64,000 nucleotides of DNA from Gillisella vitis (GCF_021559775.1 NZ_CP056047.1:3658501-3722500); one strand, 5' to 3'; positions 1-9,407 are shown, counted from the first letter of the stretch. Numbers and translations are program-made. Notes: generated from the letters alone by a model not told the origin.

Positions 1-1
1 T

Positions 2-1150
2 CCGTTTCTGGCGGGCAAGCTGGCGCGGGCATTGCCGGCTGGCGACTGGCATATCGAGACCGCACCATTGACGGCCAACCGGTTGGTTCTGGGCTACGGT
101 CTGGGCAGCTATCGTTTCGAGCGCTATAAGGCCGACCGCTCGGATCATCCCAAACTGCTGATGCCTCAGGATGCGGATGCCAGCGACATTGCCCGTCAGC
201 TGGCCGGCGTTTTCCTGGCTCGCGACCTGATCAACACGCCCACCAATGACATGGGACCGGCAGATCTGGAAAAAGCCTTCCGGGCACTGGCTGACCATTA
301 TAAGGCAGAGGTCAGCGTGGTGATCGGCGATGAACTGCTGCACCGGAATTTTCCGCTGGTTCACACCGTGGGCCGGGCCAGCGCCCAGGCGCCGAGGCTT
401 CTGGAAATGCGTTGGGGCAAGAAGGGTCACAAGAAGATCACCCTGGTCGGCAAGGGTGTCTGTTTCGATACCGGCGGGTTGGATATCAAGCCGTCTTCAT
501 CCATGCTGCTGATGAAAAAGGACATGGGCGGGGCTGCCAATGTGCTGGGCCTTGCCCTGATGATCATGGATGCCAAGCTGAAAGTGGACCTGCGCGTCAT
601 CGTGCCTGCCGTGGAAAATTCCATAGCCGGCAATGCGTTCCGGCCTGGTGACATTTATACAAGCCGTCAGGGACTGACCGTTCAGATCGACAATACCGAT
701 GCCGAGGGACGGTTGATCCTGGCCGATGCCCTGACCTATGCCGACGAAGAGGAACCCGACCTGCTGATCGACATGGCGACGTTGACGGGGGCTGCCCGTG
801 TGGCGCTCGGTCCGGATGTGCCGGCCTTCTTCTCCAATGACGATGCACTTGCCTATGAGCTGACAGATTCAAGCCTTGAAACCGACGACCCGATCTGGCG
901 CCTGCCGCTTTTCCCCGGTTACGAAAAAATGGTCCGCTCGCAGATTGCCGACCTCACCAATGCACCTGCGGGCGGCATGGCGGGGGCAATCACAGCTGCC
1001 CTGTTCCTGAAGCGCTTTGTCACCCGAACGACAAGTTGGGCGCATTTCGACATTTTCGGCTGGGCGTCGCAAGAGCGGCCCCATAGCCCCGTTGGTGGTG
1101 AGGCGCAGGCAATTCGCGCCCTCTACCGCTATATCGCCGCGCTCAAATAA
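2..1150 (+). CDS. M17 leucyl aminopeptidase family protein, 5' end outside window
   Basis: The reading frame is open from the first bases of the window, so the start codon lies to the left and only the last 382 residues are seen (M17 enzymes are usually 450-500). It carries the signature of the cytosolic metallo-aminopeptidases: NTPTNDM in the linker, then GKGVCFDTGGLDIKP (metal-binding lysine and aspartate), KKDMGGAA, and NTDAEGRLILADAL with the second metal ligands and catalytic arginine. The family removes N-terminal residues from peptides with two divalent metals, usually as a hexamer. Seen: motifs and a clean stop. Inferred: peptide turnover. It is probably the leader of, or in a transcription unit with, genes outside the window; a long gene-free stretch follows. 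Confidence 0.93.
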   Translation, partial: PFLAGKLARALPAGDWHIETAPLTANRLVLGYGLGSYRFERYKADRSDHPKLLMPQDADASDIARQLAGVFLARDLINTPTNDMGPADLEKAFRALADHYKAEVSVVIGDELLHRNFPLVHTVGRASAQAPRLLEMRWGKKGHKKITLVGKGVCFDTGGLDIKPSSSMLLMKKDMGGAANVLGLALMIMDAKLKVDLRVIVPAVENSIAGNAFRPGDIYTSRQGLTVQIDNTDAEGRLILADALTYADEEEPDLLIDMATLTGAARVALGPDVPAFFSNDDALAYELTDSSLETDDPIWRLPLFPGYEKMVRSQIADLTNAPAGGMAGAITAALFLKRFVTRTTSWAHFDIFGWASQERPHSPVGGEAQAIRALYRYIAALK

Positions 1151-1172
1151 GCGATGGCGTTGACGATGCTGT

Positions 1173-1212
1173 CTTTATCCTCGAGAGGTTTGAAAATCTC
1201 TCGAGGATAAAG
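1173..1212. terminator. perfect 15-bp inverted repeat after the aminopeptidase gene
   Basis: The arms at 1173-1187 and 1198-1212 are exact reverse complements (CTTTATCCTCGAGAG and its partner) around a 10-base loop, starting 22 bases after the aminopeptidase stop. There is no run of T after the stem, so it is not a textbook intrinsic terminator, although its position fits transcript ending or mRNA 3' protection. Confidence 0.55.
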
Positions 1213-1750
1213 GGGTGCCGAGATCTGAAATCCGGCAGTCTCTCTTCAATGGTCGTTCCTTAAAGCCGCTGTCCCCATCATTTCTCATTTGCAGGAGCTG
1301 ATGCCGATTGGGGCTATCAGGCCTTGGTACTACCGTGACGTTTGACAGACTGTTCAATATTTGTTGACGACATGGAGGCTATCGTTCATTTTTTATTTTG
1401 ACTATGATGGTCGTGTTTTGAGCTCCAAGAGCCGGATATTTCTTAAGGCCAGCTGTAAGATCTCCTTCCTGTTGACGCCGAGCTGTCATCAGGGAAACGC
1501 AGTCTAATAATAGAAAAATTATTTACTTACAATGAATTGCAGGATTTCTGGAGGCAGCTGATGTCGCACCAAAGCGCAAACGAGACAGGGGGTGAAGCGA
1601 TTTTTATATGAATTAAAATAATTATTCGGCATTTCAATTTTTGCGTGTTAAATTTCAAGAGTTAGAAAATTCAAATTTTTTTTATTTTACATTGGCATCT
1701 CCGCTCCACACGTTTCGGGCGCATGGAACGGAAAAAAGGAGATTGATTTA
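1213..1750. other. gene-free, AT-rich spacer upstream of yceI
   Basis: There is no convincing coding region here. The last 250 bases are markedly AT-rich compared with the flanking genes, with A and T tracts around 1600-1690. This suggests promoter and untranslated leader for the YceI gene. The only short frames lack family features and good ribosome sites. Confidence 0.5.
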
Positions 1751-2446
1751 ATGAATTTTAATGTGAGAAAAATCGTTATAAATTCAGCATTTATAGGAAT
1801 GGCAACGGGCTTTGGCGGCCTGACAATTGGCGGCGTGGCAACGGCTTCGGCGCAGGATGCCCAGACGGCCCCACCCGCCGGGGTCTATAAACTGGATCCG
1901 ACCCATGCGAACCTGACATGGACGGTCAAGCACAATACGATTTCCAACTACACCGCTCGCTTTGGCAAGCTGGAAGCCACGCTTTCTCTCGACCCAGCGA
2001 AAATCGAAGCCTCCAAGATCGAGGTAACGATTGATCCGACATCGGTGGATGTGCCCTATCCCGCCGATTATAAGGCCACCCACGCCAAATCGCCTTATGC
2101 GACCTGGCCTGAGGAAATCAGCAAGGATCCAAAAAAACTCAACAGTGACGCTTTCCCGAAGATCACCTTCACATCGACCAGCGTGAAGAAGACCGGTGAC
2201 AAGACGGCTGAAATCCTCGGCAATTTGACATTCCTGGGTGTCACCAAGCCGGTGACGCTGAATGCAACGCTGAACGGGTCCATTGACAGCCATCCATTTG
2301 CAGGTGTTCCAGCCATTGGATTTGCCGCGGAAGGGACGTTTGACAGAACGGCGTTTGGCCAACCTGTCGGTTATGTCGGCAAGGATGTGACGATCCGCTT
2401 TGACGGTGAGTTCATCCAGGACCCGGCAGCGTCTCCATCCAAGTGA
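1751..2446 (+). CDS. YceI family periplasmic protein
   Basis: 231 residues with an N-terminal export signal (basic MNFNVRKIV, hydrophobic stretch, cleavage probably after ATASAQ). The mature part follows the YceI lipocalin-like pattern: YKLDPTHANLTWTVKH near the start, then TSVDVPYP, FPKITFTSTSV, GNLTFLGVTKPVTL and a final FDRTAFG. YceI proteins form a beta-barrel that binds long isoprenoid-type lipids in the periplasm. The start is supported by AAAAAAGGAG just upstream. The next gene encodes a cytochrome b561 fused to another YceI domain, so the two probably work together on an amphiphilic quinone-like ligand; the physiological ligand is not shown by the sequence. Confidence 0.93.
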   Translation: MNFNVRKIVINSAFIGMATGFGGLTIGGVATASAQDAQTAPPAGVYKLDPTHANLTWTVKHNTISNYTARFGKLEATLSLDPAKIEASKIEVTIDPTSVDVPYPADYKATHAKSPYATWPEEISKDPKKLNSDAFPKITFTSTSVKKTGDKTAEILGNLTFLGVTKPVTLNATLNGSIDSHPFAGVPAIGFAAEGTFDRTAFGQPVGYVGKDVTIRFDGEFIQDPAASPSK

Positions 2447-2510
2447 TGGTGGATTTGACGTGATGCTGAAAGCAGCGCGTGAGGCACAGGCCTCTGCGTA
2501 AAATGCCTTT

Positions 2511-2555
2511 GGGCCGATTGGGTTTGGACGCGATATCAGCACCCTTAATCGGCCC
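2511..2555. other. 9-bp inverted repeat between the two YceI genes
   Basis: GGGCCGATT at 2511-2519 is exactly complementary to AATCGGCCC at 2547-2555 around a 27-base loop. It could be a weak terminator or a processing hairpin separating the YceI transcript from the cytochrome b561-YceI gene; no T tract follows. Confidence 0.35.
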
Positions 2556-2633
2556 AGAGCCTGCGCCGCAGCGGGCATTCGGCTCGCAGAATTTTCCGAA
2601 TTTTATCATTGATAAATATAGGTTTAAAGAGCC

Positions 2634-4019
2634 ATGAACACGGCGTTTCAGCACCAGACAATACCGCGGGCTGCGGTACGCTATACCGGCGTTGCCATCG
2701 CGTTGCATTGGGCGATCGCGCTGATGATCCTGTCAATGATCCCGATGGGGTGGTGGATGGTGCGGGCCTTGAAAAAGCCTGAGACCCAGCAACTGGCCTA
2801 TCAGCTGTTTCAGATCCACAAATCCATCGGCTTTGCCATTCTGGCTTTGACCGTGCTGCGCATCGTCTGGCGGGCAACCCATAAGCCGCCCGCTTTGCCA
2901 TCCGGCATGAAGCTCTGGGAACGGTTTCTGGCCAATGCCACGCATATCGCTTTCTACGGCATGATGTTGATCCTGCCATTGACTGGTTGGATCTACGTGT
3001 CTTCCGGCTGGGCGATTGCAACGGATCGCCCGCTGGATGTGGCCACCTCCTGGTTTGGCCTGTTTCCAATCCCGCACCTTCCGGGTCTTGAGGGAAATCG
3101 CAGCCTCGCCTTCGGCGCGATGGGTGCCCATAGCTATATGGCTTACGGCGGTGCGGCGCTGATCGTTCTGCATGTCGCAGCGGCCTTGAAGCATCACTTT
3201 ATCGAGCGGGATGGTGTTTTGGCGCAGATGGTGCCTTTCCTGCGGACCGGTAAAGTCGCGCACAGCGCGTCTGGCAAAGGGAAGACCAGTGGCCTGTCGC
3301 ATGGTTTCGGCTTGGCGCTTGTGGTTATGGCTGCTGCTATCGGTTGGGTCATGCATCTGCCGCCGCCGCTTGCCGAGCAGCCATCGGCGGCGGAGGCGCA
3401 AGCTGAACCGCCTGCGGTGGCGCCTCAGTCATCCGCAAATGTCAGCCAGGCCAATCCTGCACAAACCGATGCTCAAGCTACACCGGTGCAAGCCGCGCCA
3501 GTCCAGGCGGCAACCGCTCCTGCCTGGGCAATCGATATGGCATCGTCCAGCATCGGCTTTGGTGGCACCCATGCTGGCAATGCCTTCAACGGCCGGTTTG
3601 AAGAGTGGAGTGGCGACATACGCTTCGATCCTGCCAATCTTGCTGGTTCGAAAGCGGTGATTCTGGTGAAAACGGCCTCTGCCAAAACCGGCGATGCGAC
3701 CCAGGAAGGCTCGTTGAAGAATGGCGAATGGCTCAATTCCACCCGGTTTCCAGAGGCCAAGTTCGAAACCACGGAATTTCGCGCCTTGGGAGGCGATCGC
3801 TATGAGGCGCGGGGCACCCTGAGCATCAAGAACAAGCCTCTGCCGGTTGTCCTGCCCTTCAGCTTGAAAATGGAAGGCAACAAGGCGCAGGTGGAAGGCG
3901 CATTGGAACTGGATCGCGCCGCTCTCAATCTTGGTATGTTTTCCGACCCATCGGCGGAATGGGTGTCGAAATCCATCAATGTGAACATTGTGGTGAATGC
4001 GACGAAGACCGGCTCCTGA
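2634..4019 (+). CDS. cytochrome b561 fused to a C-terminal YceI domain
   Basis: 461 residues in two parts. Residues about 15-190 form a four-helix cytochrome b561 with candidate heme histidines in IALHWAIALM, FQIHKSIGFA and LHVAAALKHHF. A further helix near 225-245 follows, then a linker rich in Ala, Pro and Gln to about residue 298. The C-terminal 160 residues are a YceI domain (WAIDMASSSIGF at its start, FPEAKFETTEF inside) that would lie in the periplasm. Prokaryotic b561 proteins move electrons between quinol and periplasmic acceptors, and YceI domains bind polyprenyl-type lipids. The fusion therefore suggests that a bound quinone-like molecule is oxidised or reduced at the membrane. That function is inference; both domains are clear. 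Confidence 0.92.
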   Translation: MNTAFQHQTIPRAAVRYTGVAIALHWAIALMILSMIPMGWWMVRALKKPETQQLAYQLFQIHKSIGFAILALTVLRIVWRATHKPPALPSGMKLWERFLANATHIAFYGMMLILPLTGWIYVSSGWAIATDRPLDVATSWFGLFPIPHLPGLEGNRSLAFGAMGAHSYMAYGGAALIVLHVAAALKHHFIERDGVLAQMVPFLRTGKVAHSASGKGKTSGLSHGFGLALVVMAAAIGWVMHLPPPLAEQPSAAEAQAEPPAVAPQSSANVSQANPAQTDAQATPVQAAPVQAATAPAWAIDMASSSIGFGGTHAGNAFNGRFEEWSGDIRFDPANLAGSKAVILVKTASAKTGDATQEGSLKNGEWLNSTRFPEAKFETTEFRALGGDRYEARGTLSIKNKPLPVVLPFSLKMEGNKAQVEGALELDRAALNLGMFSDPSAEWVSKSINVNIVVNATKTGS

Positions 4020-4109
4020 TCGTATCCATCCATCACAGGCCCGGCCTCTTGCAGTGCCGGGCTTTGTCATGTGATATATAACGGATGCGAAACGAGAGCG
4101 GAGCCGAGG

Positions 4110-4460
4110 ATGAGCCTGGAACTGACCGCAACGGCTGCGCTGGGGCTTTGGCATCACGTAACCTTGCGCCAGGTGCAGGAGGATGGCCGCGACCTGACGC
4201 TGCGCCAGCTCTCCATCCTGCTGCATATCTATCTGGTTCCGCCGCCGCATACCGTTCGGGGGCTTGCCGCCACCCTCAAGGTCACCAAGCCGGTCATTAC
4301 CCGCGCACTCGATACCATGGGCGGCATGGGGTTTGTTGATCGGGTGCGCGATGATATGGACAAGCGCAATGTCATCATCAAGCGCACTGTGGCAGGTGCG
4401 CTTTATCTGGAAAAATTCGGCGACCTGATCATTGAGCAGGCGCGTGGCATGAGGACGTGA
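4110..4460 (+). CDS. MarR-like winged-helix DNA-binding protein
   Basis: 116 residues from the ATG at 4110, chosen over an earlier in-frame start because GGAG sits six bases before it. The middle shows the winged-helix pattern: LTLRQLSILLHIY, HTVRGLAATLKVTKPVITRALDTMGGMGFVDR as recognition helix, then RDDMDKRNVIIKRT as the wing. It lacks the longer dimerisation helices of full MarR proteins (about 140-150), so it is short for the family. The stop is separated by only two bases from the next ATG (a GTG start would overlap it), so it is co-translated with the NlpC/P60 peptidase and may regulate it or nearby genes. The target is unknown. Confidence 0.82.
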   Translation: MSLELTATAALGLWHHVTLRQVQEDGRDLTLRQLSILLHIYLVPPPHTVRGLAATLKVTKPVITRALDTMGGMGFVDRVRDDMDKRNVIIKRTVAGALYLEKFGDLIIEQARGMRT

Positions 4461-4462
4461 AC

Positions 4463-5335
4463 ATGCAACTGGACCGCCGGCTGAACGCCTATCGACCTGA
4501 TCTGGCCGATTCGGCCCTGCGTGGCCAGGTGGAGGCCGAGCGTTATGTCAGCGGAACCCCGGCGCGCATTGCCGTGCCGGTTATCGCCTTGCGCCCGCGC
4601 CCGGATTTTGCCTGCGGAATCGATACGGAGGTGCTGCTGGGCGAAGAGGTTACGGTGTTTGACCGGGCCGATGGCTGGGCCTGGGTCAAAGCCGGTCTGG
4701 ATGGCTATGTCGGTTATCTGCCGGAAACGGCGATTGCCGCCATCGAGGCGCCGCCCACGCATTGGATAACAGTGCCACGCAGTTTTCTCTATACCGGTCC
4801 AGATCTACGCTATCCCAATGCGCAGACAATCTCGATGGGGAGCCGGATAACGGTCACCGGGAAGGCCGAGACCCGTGGCACCCGCTACTGTCTGCTAAGT
4901 GACGGTCATGCGGTGATTGCCGATCATTGCCGCTCCCTCGGCACGCCAGCGGGCGAGGATTATGTGGCCATCGCCGCCCGTTTTCTGGAAACACCCTATC
5001 TCTGGGGCGGACGCAGCGGGCTTGGCATTGATTGCTCCGGCCTCGTCCAGCTCTCCATGCAGATGTGCGGGCTGAACGCCCCGCGCGACAGCGACATGCA
5101 GGCGGCAGGCCTCGGCAGCCCGATTGACCGGAGTGATCTGCGCCGGGGCGACCTGATCTTCTGGAAAGGCCATGCTGGCATCATGGAAGACGAGCACACC
5201 CTGCTGCATGCCAACGGCCACACGATGAGCGTCGCCCGCGAAGACGTAGACGCCGCCATCGCCCGGATCGGCTGGCTCTACCAGCAGCCGACCGGCTATC
5301 GCCGCCCGGAACGAATTTCTCAAAATAATCGCTGA
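4463..5335 (+). CDS. NlpC/P60 family C40 peptidase with SH3 region
   Basis: 290 residues from ATG 4463, preferred over GTG 4457 because GAGG lies eight bases upstream. The first half contains SH3-like repeats (around 40-95 and 100-155) that bind wall peptides. The C-terminal NlpC/P60 domain has the cysteine nucleophile in GIDCSGLVQLS (Cys191), His237 in KGHAGIM and His249 in LLHANG, so the catalytic set is complete. This family cleaves D-glutamyl-diaminopimelate bonds in peptidoglycan stem peptides. No N-terminal signal peptide is visible, so it may act on imported muropeptides in the cytoplasm, as dipeptidyl peptidase VI-type enzymes do. It is translationally coupled to the MarR-like gene. 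Confidence 0.92.
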   Translation: MQLDRRLNAYRPDLADSALRGQVEAERYVSGTPARIAVPVIALRPRPDFACGIDTEVLLGEEVTVFDRADGWAWVKAGLDGYVGYLPETAIAAIEAPPTHWITVPRSFLYTGPDLRYPNAQTISMGSRITVTGKAETRGTRYCLLSDGHAVIADHCRSLGTPAGEDYVAIAARFLETPYLWGGRSGLGIDCSGLVQLSMQMCGLNAPRDSDMQAAGLGSPIDRSDLRRGDLIFWKGHAGIMEDEHTLLHANGHTMSVAREDVDAAIARIGWLYQQPTGYRRPERISQNNR

Positions 5336-5469
5336 AATAATTGTAAGGCTAAGTAGAAGGAATTTAATAGTAAAATTTCATTTCAGCCTATAGTTACTAT
5401 TTATGATATTGCAATTGCAATTTTAGGTACCGTGAATTATTAATATGCTCATATAGGGGGCTTATTAAG

Positions 5470-6240
5470 ATGAAGAAAATCACGGTAAGCGTGTTAGTAG
5501 TAATGCTAACCGGCTGCGGTAATATGCGTGTACCTGTGGCGGTGGTTTCGCAGAACGGCGACGTAATGACTGGAACAAGTACGGCATCTCTTTCTGGTGG
5601 TGTGTTTGAAGTGGAAGGTGCCCTCGATGGTAAATTCCTCATATGTTCAGGAAATTACAATGCGCTCGATAATTCTCCCACAATTACTATTCCTACAAAA
5701 TGCTCTGATGGTCGAACAGGGTTAGTCGTCGCACATCGATTACCGAACGGTGTTGACGGTGCGGGAACAGTAGCGCTTAAAGATGGAACGAAAGCTAAAT
5801 TCGTTTTTGGTAAGCCTGCTTTGCAATTTGTTCATAATGCAAATAGCATCAAAAATGAAAATAAAGTGGAGCAGCGGACTGTTGTTGATTCCGTGCCATT
5901 TGTTTCTGAAAAAATACTCAATGACTCCTACAAAAAAACTCTAAAATGTACAAGGATCGCTGCGTTGGCATACGCCTCTCAAGCTGAGAGTGCAGAAAGC
6001 ATAGCTGAAGCCGCTGCTGACGGATGCTCTAGACAAATAGATGAAGCCGCTGACCTGACCCGGGCAAATATGATAAATAAAGCGGGATCCTCTGTCTCAG
6101 TGCAAACGGCACATCAAATAACGAGAGATGTTATCGTCAAAGGTACAAAGACCTTCGTCATGAAGGTACGTTCTAACGCTGCTGGGCAAGGTGCGGAATA
6201 TTATGAGAAACTTGCCTATCAAATATCTGTAGGCGAATGA
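5470..6240 (+). CDS. hypothetical lipoprotein in an AT-rich patch
   Basis: 256 residues. The N-terminus MKKITVSVLVVMLTGCGN is a short lipoprotein signal with lipobox LTGC. The body has no family I recognise: a beta-rich first half (FEVEGALDGKFLICSGNY, then GRTGLVVAHRLPNG) and a helical, alanine-rich second half (about 160-200, repeated AES/AEA steps), with three or four cysteines. Codon use is clearly different from the neighbours, with many A/T-ending codons, and the upstream 130 bases are AT-rich too. That suggests recent acquisition. GGGGGCTTATTAAG before the ATG gives a plausible ribosome site. The function is unknown; an envelope-attached protein is all that can be said. Confidence 0.72.
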   Translation: MKKITVSVLVVMLTGCGNMRVPVAVVSQNGDVMTGTSTASLSGGVFEVEGALDGKFLICSGNYNALDNSPTITIPTKCSDGRTGLVVAHRLPNGVDGAGTVALKDGTKAKFVFGKPALQFVHNANSIKNENKVEQRTVVDSVPFVSEKILNDSYKKTLKCTRIAALAYASQAESAESIAEAAADGCSRQIDEAADLTRANMINKAGSSVSVQTAHQITRDVIVKGTKTFVMKVRSNAAGQGAEYYEKLAYQISVGE

Positions 6241-6258
6241 TGTAGGTGACGAGGCGCA

Positions 6259-9237
6259 TTAATGCGCCTCGTCCCAGTTATCGGCGGCGCGGGCATCCAC
6301 CTTCAGCGGCACGCGCATGGCTATGGCGGGCATGGCGGCATTTTCCATGGTGGAGACGATCACCGGCAAGGCAGCCTCGATGGCCTCATCCTCGACTTCG
6401 AAGATCAGTTCGTCATGCACCTGGAGCAGCATCCGGGTTTTCTCGCCAAGCCCGGCCTTGGCCAGCGCCGGTTCCACCTGCACCATGGCGCGGCGGATGA
6501 CATCGGCGGCGGAACCCTGGATCGGCGCGTTGATGGCTGCCCGCTCGTTGAAGGCCCGCATTGACGGGTTGGAGGATTTGATCTCCGGGTAATGGGCGCG
6601 CCGTCCGAAGATGGTTTCGACATAGCCATGCTCACGCACGAAAGCCTTGGTGCTTTCCATATAGTCCTTGATGCCGGGGAAGCGCTCGAAATATTTCTTG
6701 ATGTATTCGCCCGCCTCCGACCGCTCAATGCTGAGCTGGTTGGCAAGACCGAAGGCGGAAATGCCGTAGATGATCCCGAAGTTGATCGCTTTGGCGCGGC
6801 GGCGCACTTCAGACGGCATGCCATCCACCGGCACGCCGAACATTTCAGAGGCCGTCATCGCATGAATATCGACCCCGTCGGCAAAGGCCTGACGCAATTG
6901 CGGAATGTCCGCCACATGCGCCAGTACCCTGAGCTCGATCTGGCTATAGTCGGCAGACAGCAGCTTATGGCCTGGGGTGGAAATGAAGGCGGTGCGGATC
7001 TTGCGGCCTTCTGCCGTGCGCACCGGGATGTTTTGCAGGTTCGGCTCGGATGACGACAGGCGACCGGTTGTGGTGGCCGCCATCGAATAAGACGTGTGGA
7101 CCCGCTTGGTTTGCGGATGCACATAGCCGGGCAGGGCGTCGGTATAGGTGGATTTCAGCTTGGTCAGCTGGCGCCAATCGACGATCTTGCGGGGCAGGGG
7201 CTCACCCTGGGCGGCCAGATCTTCCAGCACCTGCGCGGAGGTTGACCATTGGCCTGTCTTGGTTTTCGAGCCGCCGGGCAGGTTCATTCTGCCAAACAGG
7301 ATGTCGCCCAGCTGTTTGGGCGAACCGACATTGAAGCGCTCGCCAGCCAGTTCGTAAATTTCATCCTCGAAGGCGGCAGCCTTCTGCGCCAACTCGCCAG
7401 ACAGACGAGACAAGATCTGTCGGTCGATGGTAATGCCGCGCTCTTCCATATCAGCCAGAACCGGCACCAGGGGCCGTTCCAGCCGCTCATAGACGCGGGC
7501 CAGCCCGACGGCGGCAAGCCGTGGTTTCAGCACCAGCCAGAGACGCAGCGTGACATCGGCGTCTTCTGCGGCATATGCGGTGGCCTTGTCGATATCGACG
7601 AGATCGAAGGTGACAAGCGATTTGCCGGAGCCAGCGACCTCCTTATAGGGGATCGGCGTATGTCCGAGCCACCGCTCCGACAGGCTGTCCATGCCATGCG
7701 CGCCGACGCCAGCTTCCAGCACATAGGACAGCAGCATCGTATCGTCGAAGCCCCTGATAACAATGCCGTGCCGCTTCATGACAAGGTAATCGTATTTCAG
7801 GTTCTGCGCCACTTTCAGAACCGAAGGATCTTCCAGCAGGCCCTTCAGGGCGGCGAGTGCCGCATCCATTGGGATCTGGTTTTCTGCCAGTTTCAGGCCG
7901 TCGCTGAACAGGTCGTCACGACCGGTTTTATGGCCAAGCGGCACATAGGCGGCGCGAATGGTTGCCGAGCCCGGCGAGGCCGCATTATCCTGAAGGGCCA
8001 GCGACACACCGACCAAATCAGCCTGCATCGGGTCAAGCGAGGTGGTTTCCGTATCGAAGGCGACAAACCCGGCCTCCCGCGCCGAGGCAATCCAGCCTTC
8101 CAGGGTGGGAAGATCGCGAATGGTCACATAGGCGGATCGGTCGATGGGCTGACCGCCAAAAGCCGATTGCCGGGCCGCGGCGAGATCGGCAGGCGTCGCG
8201 CCCTCGGCCTTGGCGGATTGTGCCGTGGGTCCGGCTTCTTGGCCGGAGGCGGGCGTTTGAGCTGTGGCACCAGCGTCGAGGTCCGGGCCACGGGCTGCCG
8301 AACCCCATTCCACCGAGATCGTCGCGGGTTCGATGGCACCGGCATCACACTCGCAATTGTCGGCGACGCGCCGTGTCAGCGAGGTGAATTCCATGGCCTT
8401 CAGGAAGGCGACCAGCTTTGGCCCATCCTGCTTTTCCAGCATCAGCGCATCCAGCGGCATGTCCAGCGGCACGTCGGTGCGCAGCGTCACCAGTTGCCGC
8501 GACAACTTGACCAGTTCGGCACCTGCCAGAATGTTTTCGCGCCGCTTGTTCTGCTTGATCTCGGAGGCCCGCGCCATCAGTGTTTCCAGGTCGCCATATT
8601 CCTCCAGCAATTGCGCCGCCGTCTTCGGGCCGATGCCGGGAATGCCGGGAATATTATCGGTGCTGTCGCCGGTCAGCGATTGCAGGTCGATCATCTTTTC
8701 CGGCGGCACGCCCCATTTCTCGATGACATCGGGAATGCCGATCTGCTTGTCCTTCATGCTGTCATACATATGGACATTGGCAGTCACCAACTGCATCAGA
8801 TCCTTGTCGGAGGAGACGATGGTGACATCCGCGCCGATGGCTTCGGCGGCCCGCGCATAGGTGGCGATAATGTCATCGGCCTCGAAGCCTTCGGTTTCGA
8901 TGCAGGGCAGGTTGAAAGCCCGCGTCGCCTGGCGGATCAGTCCGAATTGTGGCACGAGATCTTCCGGCGGGGCGGAGCGATTGGCCTTGTATTCGGGATA
9001 GAGATCCTTGCGGAAGGTTTTTGACGAATAGTCGAAAATCACAGCAAGGTGGGTGGGTGTGACGCCGACTGACGTGTCGCGTGCTTCGGTCAGCAGCTTC
9101 CACATCATATTGCAAAAGCCCGAGACCGCGCCGACCGGCAGCCCGTCCGATTTGCGGGTCAGCGCCGGAAGCGCATGGAAGGCCCGGAAGATGAAGCCGG
9201 AGCCGTCGACAAGAAAGAGATGATCGCCTTTTTTCAT
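6259..9237 (-). CDS. polA: DNA polymerase I
   Basis: 992 residues starting at MKKGDHLFLVDGSGF; an upstream in-frame start would add 14 unconserved residues. The order is: 5'-3' exonuclease (about 1-290, with DYSSKTFRKDLYPEYKANR and GIPGIGPKTAAQLL), a linker, a 3'-5' proofreading domain (FVAFDTETTSLD retains catalytic Asp and Glu), and the polymerase with motif A SADYSQIELRVLAHV, motif B RRAKAINFGIIYGIS and motif C LLQVHDELIFEVED. It therefore has all three activities, used for Okazaki fragment processing and excision repair. It is longer than the E. coli enzyme, mostly because of an Ala/Gly-rich linker near 315-375. It is transcribed away from the small RNA candidate and the MarR gene. Confidence 0.98.
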   Translation of the reverse strand: MKKGDHLFLVDGSGFIFRAFHALPALTRKSDGLPVGAVSGFCNMMWKLLTEARDTSVGVTPTHLAVIFDYSSKTFRKDLYPEYKANRSAPPEDLVPQFGLIRQATRAFNLPCIETEGFEADDIIATYARAAEAIGADVTIVSSDKDLMQLVTANVHMYDSMKDKQIGIPDVIEKWGVPPEKMIDLQSLTGDSTDNIPGIPGIGPKTAAQLLEEYGDLETLMARASEIKQNKRRENILAGAELVKLSRQLVTLRTDVPLDMPLDALMLEKQDGPKLVAFLKAMEFTSLTRRVADNCECDAGAIEPATISVEWGSAARGPDLDAGATAQTPASGQEAGPTAQSAKAEGATPADLAAARQSAFGGQPIDRSAYVTIRDLPTLEGWIASAREAGFVAFDTETTSLDPMQADLVGVSLALQDNAASPGSATIRAAYVPLGHKTGRDDLFSDGLKLAENQIPMDAALAALKGLLEDPSVLKVAQNLKYDYLVMKRHGIVIRGFDDTMLLSYVLEAGVGAHGMDSLSERWLGHTPIPYKEVAGSGKSLVTFDLVDIDKATAYAAEDADVTLRLWLVLKPRLAAVGLARVYERLERPLVPVLADMEERGITIDRQILSRLSGELAQKAAAFEDEIYELAGERFNVGSPKQLGDILFGRMNLPGGSKTKTGQWSTSAQVLEDLAAQGEPLPRKIVDWRQLTKLKSTYTDALPGYVHPQTKRVHTSYSMAATTTGRLSSSEPNLQNIPVRTAEGRKIRTAFISTPGHKLLSADYSQIELRVLAHVADIPQLRQAFADGVDIHAMTASEMFGVPVDGMPSEVRRRAKAINFGIIYGISAFGLANQLSIERSEAGEYIKKYFERFPGIKDYMESTKAFVREHGYVETIFGRRAHYPEIKSSNPSMRAFNERAAINAPIQGSAADVIRRAMVQVEPALAKAGLGEKTRMLLQVHDELIFEVEDEAIEAALPVIVSTMENAAMPAIAMRVPLKVDARAADNWDEAH

Positions 9238-9407
9238 GCGCCAAGGGATAGCGCGGCGGCTCAAAAAGGTCCATGCCACATCACGCCAAAACCGTTTACA
9301 GAGTGAAGTGACGATTTTTCTGTGTCATCACGAAAAGCTTACCGCTTTGTAATCATTCCTTCCCTTGAAAAAACACATTTGGCCGCGCATTTACTAGTCA
9401 GCGGCGC

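Noticed and set aside
1175-1357. Minus-strand 60-codon frame beside the hairpin
   Set aside because: No ribosome site, no family features, and part of it is the inverted repeat.
7249-9024. Plus-strand frame of 591 codons inside polA
   Set aside because: It is antisense to the whole conserved polA gene, matches no family, and arises from high third-position GC.
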